Shown: one piece after another, positions 33,083-46,200 of the stretch
How the letters are laid out: each line of letters opens with the position of its first letter
Position numbering within the stretch: the stretch's first letter is position 1
Assembly (NCBI GenBank): GCA_964247055.1
Contig: OZ176052.1
Coordinates: 5,704,001-5,768,000 of the forward strand
Reading direction: 5' to 3'
Length of the DNA stretch: 64,000 nucleotides
Source of the DNA: Paragordius varius
Taxonomy: Eukaryota; Nematomorpha
Made by a program: the position numbers and the translations under genes
The notes under the pieces: generated by a model
Told to the model about the DNA's origin: nothing
Database searches by the model: none
The model's input: the letters and a program-made list of their open reading frames with translations, nothing else

Positions 33083-36000
33083 TCTTCCACAAAATTTTAA
33101 TTTATATACTAATATTAAGATTATGGAGACCAGTTTAAATAAAGAAATTAATGATATATCTGTGTTTTAAGAATTATAATTGATATTTTTTATAAAATTA
33201 TTTTTAAACATATTTTTTAATGTACATCAGTAAAAATTGGATTTATACAAACATAACGATACAATGTTATACATAATTTAAATTTTTAACAACCATTTAC
33301 AATTCAAATTCATCCCGAACATATGTGTTTTTGGGCTATTATAACTCATTAATATAAAATATATTTTTATGGCACAATTTATTATTTTTTCAGTATTATA
33401 TTAATTTTAAACAAATTTTTATTTTATAAAAATATAAAAGAAGAGGTAATTTTTAATTTTAAAAAACACATAATTTATTTTAAGGTGAATTTGAATTGTT
33501 CGAGGGTGAATTTGAATTGTAAATGGTATATATATAGAGTTGTGAATTTTTTTATATCTATATTCCTATTTACAACCCAAATTTTTATATAGAATTAAGT
33601 TTTTTTGAAAAAATATATGGTTGTCTTTTAGATTTTACATTTTGTTTGTAAAAATTTAATTTTCCTACATAACAAACTCTATATAGCTGGATACTGAATG
33701 GGCACAACTTGAACAAATCATTTTGTTGAATGAAGGCTCAGGCCTGGGTTTTGGTATTGTGGGGGGACGGAGTACAGGAGTCGTCGTTAAATCTATTTTG
33801 CCTGGGAGTGTTGCTTCTGTGGTATGTATATTGTGATAACATTAAATAAAAATGCCTAATATTCGATTTATATTCATTGCTTAATTTTCCACCTAAAATT
33901 TTAAGCATAATTTTAGAAATTTGGGTTGGAATTAATCGGTTATGAATGCACTAGATTGTGTTCGTTTATAAAAAATAATCGGTCAAAAGTTTTCTATAGG
34001 TGTAACTTATTTTTTTTAAAATTAAACATAAATGAAATGAAATTTAAATTATTTGATGTAAAACAATTGTTAAATTTATACGAAATTAAATTGTAATTTA
34101 TAATTATAAAAATTGTTAGAATTAAATTGAACGGTTTACATCATTTTGTTTAATTTAGTAACAACATTTATTATTTTGTGATAAAGATGACTTACGACGA
34201 TAAATGATTGTTCATTTATAACCAATCAGACCACTGATTTTTTTAATCACTTAAAAATGCAACCCTATTAGAGAACAAACGATTACTGAATTTTGCTGTT
34301 AGTTAAGTTTCAAACTTTTAAGTTATTATGGATCTAAGATATTTGTCTAATCGAATTAATAAATGAGGTAAAATGATATACTTTTAAATTTATTGTAGAC
34401 TAAAAACTATTTTATTTGCTGGTTAAAGTAATGATTAATAATCAAGATTTTTTTGAAACTAAATACAATTTTTATTTTTTCAATATATCTTTTGTTTATC
34501 AATGATTTCTTAAAAGATTATTTAAGCCGTGTAACTTTCTATGACGACAATATTTGCATTTTCGAAACGTAATGTCGCTAGTTATAATAGATAAATTTAG
34601 ATGATAATGAGGATTTGTAGTTGGTTAAATATTCTGATGATTATACCAGCATTATGCCAACAAACTATTTAACATTTTTTTCCCTCACATATTTCTCATA
34701 TCCTTCATAAAATGTAAATTTTTCTGTGCCAAAAATTGGTTGGTTTTTATGGCATTTATTAAGTATCATTTTTTTGCATATAATATCCCCACATATTTAT
34801 ATATTCAAAATGGTCAGACTTATACTATTTTCAGTTTAATATATATGTCCTTAATTAAAATATTTATATGTTTTAATACCTCTCCTGGATTAGTACAACA
34901 ACACATTATTAATTCTATATTAATATTAATGGAATATTAACAAACGCTGTTGAAACAGGAGAAAATGAGAAAAATTGATTTTTTTTTGAAAAATAAAAAC
35001 TGGTAAATAGTAGCGTACTCAAATTTCACATATGTATTTTCTATACTTTTTTGTTAAAATTTTCGGCACGACATACCTCTAATATAAATAATTTTTTATT
35101 TTATTAAGCCATGCTTAGCTGGTTTTTTGTTTTGTGTTGAAAATTAATAGAACTATCGTACATTTTTCGCGATAATTAATTTTTACCAATTTTAATCACG
35201 CTATTTTCTTTGGTAATTTTATTCTATTCAATGAAGTTTTTTAGAATTTTGATATTTATTGGACCTTTAGTTGTCATAGTTAAGATTTAAAAATTTCATT
35301 TTTTCACAAATTTTTTTGGTTATAAGCTACCAGCAAGGAGTATTATTTTAAGTATGATATTCTAGTTTTTCTTGCCACTTTTTTATAAAAGCAATATGTA
35401 ATTTTGTTAAAATAATTTTACGTTGCAATGACACTTGATTATTAATATATCAAATTCTAATTTACTTTTTTTTGTGGTCGACCAAGTAACTTTTTTCTTT
35501 ATATCTCTTTTTTAATTAAAAAACCTTAATAATAATAATGTCTATCAATCAAATTATTTAATTTTATTTCATTAATTTTAGAATTGACTTTTTTTCTTTA
35601 GAAATTTCGACAATATAATTATTTTTTTATACTAAATAAGCAATTCATATTTGTTTTAACCTTATATCCTATTTTATTCAATCCCAATATATTAAAAATG
35701 ATTATGTAATTTTTCACATTATTTTGATTGGCAATTCATTACAATTGCTCACAAGATATATTTTTTTTATAATTAATCTTTAGGATGGACGTTTGCAAAA
35801 TAGTGACCATATTTTACAAATCGGAGACGTTAATTTACGTGGTATGAGCTCAGATCAAGTAATTTAGTTTTAGCATCTTTTATTTTTTTTTTTGTAAAAC
35901 ACAAAATGTTTCAAAACATATTATTTTTTTGAATAATGAGAAAGTTCTTCATGTATAGTCTATGTTAATTCGTCCATATACCAATGATATATAGGCTTAT

Positions 36001-39000
36001 TTTCTGTTAAACTCCTAGTCCTGGTTTAATTATTAAGGTAGAATATGCTAATTTTATTATTTTAAGATGAAAAAATTTACAATGTATATAATTATGTAAA
36101 CATTTACCGCAAAAATTAATCAAAATTATAATTTTTTTTCAAAGGTATTTATTTAATTTAGGGTTTAACTAATTAATACAAATTGTCCACAGGATGGACA
36201 TATTTTATGTTATACTGTACTTTTCTCTCCTAAATTAGTTTAATTTAATTGAATTGATTAATATTTTTTACATAATTTATAAAGTATATTTTTACATTAG
36301 GTAGCCAATGTGTTGCGTCACTGTGGTCCACAAGTAAAATTGGTCGTTGCTCGAGAAATCAATGAGATCCCTGCAACTCCCAGTAAAGATAGCAGCACGA
36401 ATGCAAACACCCTTTATCTGCCCACAAAATTGCTAAATGAACAGCTAGGGATGGATATACTACCAAGCCAAATTATTGCTGCGGTATATATATATATAAG
36501 ATTAGTACATTGAAGATCTATTATTATGTGCTTTTAAAAGATTCCCTTTTATATAAATAAACTTAAATGAGCATGTTGATCAAGATTTATATTATTTTTT
36601 AATCAGTGTAGTTTAGACTTTTATTTTTTTACGGAACCCATGTTGTGTGTTTGAGTTTTTACTACTTTTTATGACAAAGCTATTTATGCCTTTTCTATGA
36701 AATCATTATTATAAAATCCATAAGATTTTGGTTAAAGGTATTATTGGTTTGGCCCAGTTATTGGGATTCCATGGATTAAGTTACGATATATGTCTCTATC
36801 ATTTGTTGCGTTTCGAGGTATGTTCAGGAATTTAAAGTCTTGTTCTATGATTTGAGTCCAAGTTGTTTAAGGCCTCCCTTTACGGTTGGGGGCAGAAATC
36901 TGTAAATCAAGAATTTCCTTTGCAGGTGAGTCTATACTGGATCTGTCTATGTGTCCAAAATACCGAAGTCTATTTGTTCTGATAAAAGCTAAAATATATT
37001 AAAAATAAATAATTTGCAAACTTGTTCTGAATCAATACATCATTTAAAAAATAGAAAAATACATTGCCCGAGGAACCAGTGTTGAATGGTCAAATGCCTA
37101 CAACAATGACGAATGGAACAAAAGGACTTTTGAAAGAAGAACACATTGAAAAACCGGCGGAGGGCGAGGAGGAAAGTATAACTTTTGAGCGGACGCTTGT
37201 TAAGGGATCTCATGGGCTTGGTATGACAGTTGCAGGATATATTGGAGGTTTTAATTCATAGTTTTACACTAAAAACTGAATTGATATTCAGGCGAAAAGT
37301 TAAAACTAGAAGACAAAATAATTTTTTTCGATATAAAAGATAGCCATACTTTTGTCAACTATGATATTCTATGAATGTAACTCAACGTTTTATGTTACAA
37401 AATAAGGAATATAGAGTTAAATTGGTGGTACTCTTAATTTATTTCGACATTGGGATTGCAATAAAAAATAAAATTATATAGACAACAAAAGTAAAAAATT
37501 AAAAACAAATATTTGTTGGTTATGAAGGGAGCCATACTATTAACACCTTAATTTATTATGTGCGCTATATGAATACAAATTTTAAATATATAATTGTAAG
37601 TGTTTTCCCTTTATGTTCTATTCCATTTTCAGCAACTCAAAACGATAAGTTATATTTTAAATATATAAAATATGGCGATCTTTTTATTATAAAAAAATAC
37701 TCACCCTCTAGTTTTTACGCTTTGATTATATAATTTTAATATTTGCTATATGTTTGTCGAATTTTTTGAAATGATAGGCATAGTAGCCTCTTATATTTTT
37801 GAATATGAGTATTGATGATTTACTAAGCAAATGCTGTCAAAAGGTACGAAAAATTTTGCACAAAATTGTTTGTTTTTTTGACATGATCAAAAAATACCAG
37901 TTTTTATTTTGTTAAAATTGGCTTAGAGATACTCTAATAATTTGGAGTTTTTAATTAATTTAATTTAATATCTACCTTAATTTAAATTATTAAAATATAT
38001 AATATAAAAATTCATTTAGATGAAATATCTGGGATATTTGTGAAGAGTATTGCTCAGGGTAGTCCAGCTGACAATGATGGAAATATTAAAATAAATGATC
38101 AAATCATACAAGTAATTACCGTTTTTACCATTTGCATGGTTATTAAATTTTTTTTATAGATTTATTTAATTTTTATGTGCTACTGATTTTTTTGAAAAAA
38201 ATCAGTTTGAATATTTCTATTCCATGGCCATATTTTAAACCTAACAACCCCTAAAGTAAATATTAAAAAACAAATTTGTGGGTTTTTGAATTCTAAACAA
38301 TATATGTTATCAAAAATCTTTGTTGACAAATAAACAACCTTGATTATATATATAAATAAGACGTGTTTCTTTGCAAATTCAGATATCTGGAATTATGTAA
38401 CTTGTTTTTTATTATGGTTTCCCTCTGACAACAATGAAAATGTTTTTCCAAAAGCCCACAGACTATCATTAATTTTATCAAATCATGAATCGCATTAATT
38501 AATACTAAAACTTTATAACTTGTATTTCGTTTTCGATAACGGGTTTTTTGCTAAATAGGTGGATGGCAAATCCTTGATTGGCATGAGTAATCAAGATTCG
38601 GTTGAAGTCCTTAAGAATACAGGAAAATCGGTTCAATTAAAATTTATCCGCTATTTGAGTGGAACTAAGCATGATCAATTGGAACATCATACAGGTAAGC
38701 ACATTTTCTTGTTTTCTTCTCTTTTTTCACACATTTTAAATTGATTTTGGGGTTATAATCTAATTTTATATAGTAAACAATATAATTATACAGAAAAAAG
38801 TAAAAACTAATTGACAAATATTTTTAAAAAAAAGACAACTTTTACCTATTCAAACCTAGATCCTTTTAATTGTAGTTATAAATATGACTGTATACCAATT
38901 AACATCACTAATCAAAGTTTTGCAACCCAAAACGATGAGTTGAATTTTTTAAACCAGATTTTATAAATAACTGTTTTGTCCCTTAAAAAATATGTTTTTT

Positions 39001-40218
39001 TAATGGTAAATGACGGAATGATAATGTTTTCGTATTAACAGTTGTTAAATCCGTGAAATAATGATAAACGAAAATTAAATAGAAAGTCAAAATGAAAATT
39101 ATATTTATAAACAGAAATTATGAATGATATGAGAAACCCTTCATCAATAGTAATCGCAGACTTTCGTGCTTGTTAGCACTTAGTACTACACAACTATTTG
39201 AATTAGGGTTTTCACATAGCAATTCCGTATATATATCCAACATTGCAATTTTGTTATAAATGCAGTCTACTACTATTAAATTAAATTTAATGACATTAAT
39301 GAAATTATACTGAAAATTTTGAAAATAAACTGAAAATTAATAGTTTAATTCAATATACGTGTAAACGACTGCATTTATACTAAAATTTCAAAGTTGGATA
39401 TTTATACGAAATTGATATTAAAAACCAAGTAGTTGTGTCGTACTGATGAGGGCTAACAAGCACGAAACTACGATTAATGAAGGGTTTCACATATCAATAA
39501 TTTCAGTTTATAAATATAATTTTCAGTTTGATTTTCGTTTAATCATTATTTTACGGATTTAATAACTGTTAATATTTGTCTTTTAGTTTTTACTATTTGT
39601 TTGCAAAACTAAATTTATTTTTTACTGTCAGCCAATATTTTTAACATGAAAAGAATTACTGATAATAAGAGTAATATTCTGTTAATATTATTGTTTTTTA
39701 GAATACGAAGAAACTAGTACACCCCAACCTGCAATTACAACATCAATTGAAAGTGAGTCAACGACACAATCTCAACCACCAATCACTACAGTTTTATCGC
39801 AAATTGAGACTCTCCCCTCTGCAAAAATTATGACAAATGGATACGCGAAATCAGAAGAAACTAAAAGTAATAGGGCTTATAATAATTAAATTCAGAATAA
39901 TTTTGATAAAAAAACATTTTTAAGGCATTCGCAAATTTATTAGATCGTTTTTGTGTGTCCTTTGACAAGTTTTTAATAAATGTTTTAACACTATACGTAA
40001 GGTTAAATATTAAAATATACGGATTTTCATAACTATAATAATGGTGGTTAAATAATTACAAAGACTAAATAATAGATGACAAACAAAAATATTTTATATT
40101 CTTTAAATTATTTAATGCATGTTTTATTATATGATGTTTTTAACAAATATTTGTTAATTTATTATTTGTTGAAATTTTCGAATTGATTTAATATTGAATA
40201 AAACATTTGCTTAAACAT

Positions 40219-40256
<38 letters not shown>

Positions 40257-43200
40257 ATTGTCAACTTTTAAATTATTTTAACGTTCTATTATAATGAAAA
40301 AATAGTTAAATATCAGTTTTTAAATGACAACACCATTTAACAACCTTTATAAAACACCGACTTTATATAATCGATAACTATTTTGATATCTGGTAACCAT
40401 TTATACTACTTATTTTACAAAATAATTCAAACATAGTTACACAAAATGGTTATCCGACAGAACAACCCATTTCAACAACCAAAGTTTCCGATCAAGAATC
40501 CCCCCTTAGTGAAGATGAATTATTTGATCATACTGATGAAAGGTCTCAGCGGCAAGCCCTTTTAACACAACAACACAGAATTAGTGATGACCAACATGGT
40601 ATTGCTAAACAGCCAATACATCAACAACAAGATAGCAGGGATGAATGTAATTTTTTTATTAAGCTTTTTATAGGTGTGGAAAAAAAATGTGAAGCTTTGG
40701 GTTTATTTTATGTACCCGATTCTGGTTAAGCTGTTTAAAGATCTTTGTGAAATGTTTCATTGTAATTTTTTCATCTAACTATGTTTGGTTTCTTCCCTTT
40801 TTTTATTTACAGATGGCCTGATTTTAAACAATGTGATGAATTTAAAAAAACTTTTAAATTGGTGAATATTAATGCTACTTTACTTTTAGAAAATAACATA
40901 AACCAAATTGAATTAGCAAATAAGGTTGACATATGTGTAATAAATCATTTCAAAAACGTTAGACAAATAATCTAATATTCTAAGTGTTTCCACATAAAAA
41001 AGCGATTAAATTTGGATACAGCCATGTAAGGTTATAAATGTCAAACATACGTTTTTAATTGATTTTACTTTGTTTTTAATTGTTTACAATAAATAGGCTA
41101 TTATTATTTTAAAGCTTAAAAATCCGCATGTTTAAAGTTGACATATCAAACATCATAACAATTCAAAACAAAGTAAAATCAATTAAAAACGTTTTGACAA
41201 TTCTAAACATACATGACTGTATAATATATTACTTATTATTTCTTAGTGGAACAAAAAACTGCAATTTTTGCGGGCGAAAGAAGACAAAAACATGGCTATG
41301 AAGACGAAGAGGTAGAGGCATATGAAATTGTTGAATCCAAACCTTCCATTGAAGAACAAAACAGAGGAGCTGATTACCTTGCGCAATTGTATCCCGATCC
41401 TAGTATGTCTTAATTTCTTAATTTTTTATAAAAAAAATGTGAAATTAAAGCCGGAATAAGTAAAACTTTTTTTCGAAACAGTTCACGGTGTTAGAAAACC
41501 CTTTTTAACAGGGGTATAAATCATATTGTTTTCTATTTGAATTAAACTATTATCGTATATATATGGTAAATTCTATTTAGCATATATAAATTACATTTTA
41601 TAATGTGGTTATAATAAAATCTGTATTTTTAAATGTGCATTTAAAACCTAAACTATTTTTGGCACAATTATTCATAACTGAATTTATTTTTAGCTTCTTT
41701 GTTTTCAAAAATGTGAAACCACCGTTTCGGTTCTAATTCTTAATGTATTTTAGATAAACTTGATTTTTTTCGTATGTTCAGTTTTTTTCAACATATGCTT
41801 TTTGAATATAGCAACGTTAGCTTATGCACGCAAATGGATGCCTTTATTGATGGAACAAAGGGAGCTATTTGGCGCAGATATTGATCCAGGTTAAATTTAT
41901 TTCCCTTTTAATTTTTACGCAAAAAGAATCTAAAAAATGTTTAAATGATCAGCTGAATATCGAAAATATGGGTATCAATCCTATATTTGTTTTACCTTTA
42001 CAGTAAATTAAAAAATAAATATGCGTAATAAAGAAGACTGTCATGATTTTATAACTATATTATTTGATTTTTAATATGTTTATATAGCAACCTATATGAC
42101 TACGGTTGTAAAATAAGGAGTTGGGACACAAATTATTACATTTCAAACCTGTATACTATCCAAAAATTTAAGATAAAAAAATACGTTTTAGCAATGTTGA
42201 ACTCAATTTTAAAGTCTACGACCAATATTATAGCTAAATTTTGCGTTTACATTTTTTTAATGGTATAATTTAAATTTTTACATTATTTTCCTCCTTGAAT
42301 AATAAAACCAAAAAACTATTTTATTTATATAATTAAACTAACTACTTATAGAAAACATTGAAATCATTGTTACCGAATTCGATAAATTTAAGCCTGGCGG
42401 AGGCCTAGGGATTAGTTTAGAGGGAACGGTTGACGTACAAGAAGATGGAACCGAAACACATCCACATCATTACATAAGGTCCATTTTGCCAGATGGCCCA
42501 TTAGGACTTGATGGAAAGCTACAGGGTGGGGATGAATTACTTGAGGTATAAAATAGAATATATGTGCCTTTTTTCTTTTCGGTTTCTAGATGTTTTTGCG
42601 GTTGATATATACCATTTGCACTTCAAGAGTGTCCTTAAAACACTCTAAGTTGGTCCTACATTTCAAGTTGGTCCTTTGACTTTTTTGTTTTGTTTTTAAC
42701 TTTTATCAATCAAATCGTAATACTCTATTTTATTGTTTTTAACCTATTTTCTAAGACTTTGTTGGCCACCCTTTATTTTCATATTGAATTTTTATTTTTT
42801 TTGTTATGCATTTTTGTTTCGTCCTTCTTATTTGTTTTTGCTCCTTTTTTATTTCGGCTTACTGAATTCGAACCAAAGAATTTATGCAAAATCGATGAAA
42901 CCCGTGAAAATGGGTCTATTTTGACCGAATTATATGCTTAGAGAACAAAAGATAATATATTAATAATTGAATATAAGGAATAAATTTATTGATGAAAATA
43001 AAATGGTTTAAATCAATATGGATATAAATATTTGATCTTTGTGAGATTTTGATACAATAACAGAATTGTCTCCAATATCCTAAAAAAATTTATCATGTTA
43101 TGCTTTACAAAATCTTATTATATGAACACTTGTCTATTATAAAAGGTAAATGGTATCATTCTGTATGGCAAAAATCATCGTGAAGTTGTAAGGGCCCTGA

Positions 43201-46200
43201 AAGAAACACCCTTAAGGGTGAGAGTTGTTTGTGCCAGATATAAGGGCATAGATGATACTTTGGATGGGGCTGCCGATATTCCTGAATCTTATATTGAGTA
43301 ACTTTTTTTGATATAATTAATTTTTTGGTAAAGAGAACTTTTCATTAGATATGGGTGTGATTGATTTTGAATGCATTCATGATTCATGACCGTTTTATAA
43401 CCGGTGGGTTTGTCTGGATTTGTTTATCATATGATGCGAAAAATTATTTTATAATATCAAAATACAAGAAGATGCAGTTTTTTAATAATTTATTACTTTA
43501 TTAATAATTTAAAATATATTAACTAATGTTTTATCAGCTCTTTACACATTATACTTATTTGCGATCATTTTTGATTATTCTCATGACTAATAACCCGTTC
43601 GACTGGTTATATTTCTACCATTTCGAAACCCAACCCTAATTTAATATATCTCATCTATTTATTTTATATCAACATTAAACATTAGGATAAAACGTAAAAA
43701 TATATATTTTTTTCCAAATATTGCTCTCCGTTTTTAAACTTGATTTATATAAACATAAAAAATCATTGGAATCGTAAAGTATGATATGGAGATGTGTATT
43801 GATAACACAATTATGTATTTTATTTACAATTGTGATAATTCAATAATTTATATAGGAAAAATAAAGGTTAAAAAAGTGTGTTATTGGTTTTGAAAACAGA
43901 TTAGTCTCTATATTATAATTTTTTTTACACTATTAGTTCATCACAACCAACCACACGGTTATCATCCAATTTTCCAGGAACAGGAATAGCAATGCGTGAA
44001 GAATCTTCCGTAAGTCCCCCCTCATATTTTGGGACTACTCTGGTACCCAATATGTTTGATGGTGTGAGTCTTGATAGACCATTTACACCGGATGAATTAT
44101 TAGGTAGCTTTTTGTATGTTTTGAGTATAATCTTTTTTTAAATAAAGTAAAGATTTTAATAAGGAGTGATGGTATAGTAGTAGGGCGCCGGACTCTAACA
44201 TTGCGTGCCAGAGTTCGAACCCCGAACTACGCAATTTTTTTATCAGCACTGTCAGCCCTGGCGGGCGAGTGTTAAAGCTTTTACATGTCCGGATACAATT
44301 TAATCCTTACTTTTTAATAAAAAAAGGATAAATGAGACTTTAAACTGTATATTTAAAATAAAGTAAAATTTATTTTAAATACGAATAACGAAATAAAGTG
44401 ATATAGATTCATTATTGAAGTAAATAATAATATTAAATAGTTTAAATTATAATTTTTCTCTAAAAAACTTTAAATATAGCTTGAGTTTACGTTCATCATA
44501 AAATATAATGATATGTATGGAATTAAATAGGACATTTATGATATAAATCATAAATAGCTTATCTATTCATCTTTTAATAATAAAGCAGCCAAGAGATATG
44601 AAGTACCACCCAGTTATCATCCTGAAAGCCAGCTTAGTTTTGATTCATCTGATAAGAGTGGATTTAAGAAGGGAAAAGCTCCACATCCTGAGCCTTCGCA
44701 TGTTTTGCCCACTCCTAAAGCAGAAGGTATGACCTTAATATTTCGGTTTTTAATTCATTAATTTTTTGTTTCATCTCAAATTGTTCTACCTATATATTGT
44801 GAAAATATTTCAACTCCAAGAGATTAATGTATTACAAATAATATATTTATATTTTGGACAAACAATTATTGGGTCCTAATTATTTTTTTTCTATACAAAA
44901 ATAATGTATATGGATGACCATTTTTTGCTCTAATTTTTTGACATTTTGATTCGCTTTTATATCATATTAAAGTTAAAATCAACAACAAAATAAAAAAGCC
45001 ACGGTACGATCTAAAATAATGGTAATAACGCGTGAAATTATACAATTTCAATCGAAGTTACTGTTGAAATCGATTAAAGCTCTATTGTTATATACTGTAT
45101 TCGGGAAGCAAGTGTTAAAAAATTTTCTATTTAAGTCTTACCCTTTAATATAAAAGGAAAAAAGAGATATTTAACTGTATATTTATATATTCTTAAGACT
45201 TTACCCGATAGCTTTAATAGCATTTAATTAAATATTTAAAGGGACACGCATGTTTAAAGCTAAATCTGAAAGCGCTATATCACTCGAAAAACCCAGTAAC
45301 ATGCCAAAAAGTCAAGATGAATTTGGAGCGCTCAATGAAACCGGCGCCGCCACTCTTATGGACACGAAATCGAGGTCAAAATCGTTGGAACCGCTAAGGG
45401 GTTTAGCTGTATGGTCACATGAACCGCTAATAGTCGATCTTATAAAAACGGAACGAGGATTAGGGTTTAGCATCCTAGATTATCAGGTATTCATTAAACA
45501 TTAGATAATTTGGAGAAAACCTTAATTTTGTTTGAAAATTTTGTTTTGTTTTTTTAAGTTTCATTTAAAATATTATGAGATAGTATGCCAATTATTTATC
45601 TTATTAAAACGGAACGAGGATTTGGGTTTAGCATCCTTAATTACTACCAGGTTGGTATTTGTTAATCATTAGGCAGTGAAAGTAATTGTGTACTCTGTTT
45701 ATGTTTTTAAGTTTAATTATTCAAAACATTACAAAAGTAGATATACTAATGTTCCAAAAACATTTTTTATTCTTTTGTTAAAGTTTATATTACTGATGAC
45801 AAATAAATAGCTAATTTTATAATTTCCCATCATTAAATTTGTATAACCTTATTGGAATGAATATCTTTAATTTAAGTAAGAATTTAATGTTTAACATTAA
45901 TTACCATTTATTATAAATAATATAATTTTACATTTGTATCCATTGATCTTTCTTTAAGGATCCGACGGACCCTGAGCACACAGTGATTGTGATACGAAGC
46001 TTGGTTCCAGGCGGTCAAGCCCAACTTGAAGGTACTATCGAACCCGGAGATCGTCTTCTATTTGTTAATGAAACACCTATGACAGGTAGTTTTATTGAGC
46101 GATCAAATTTAATGCTTTTATGTAGGGATTCAAACCGCGGAACCGTTTTAGAACCAAGAAAACATATTTTAAAATATATAAATAATTTAAATTGTAGAGA

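Noticed and set aside
36190-36230. CACAG|GATGGACAT resembling the start of the PDZ2 exon at 35784
   Set aside because: Similarity stops after about nine bases. Not a duplicated exon.
43146-43160. Exon 17 start GTAAATGGTATC resembling the TATACCATTT repeat end
   Set aside because: The codons VNGI are conserved in PDZ4 across animals, so the match to the repeat is coincidence.
44163-44235. Functional tRNA gene
   Set aside because: A and B boxes are present but acceptor, anticodon and T stems do not pair. It is the head of a SINE.
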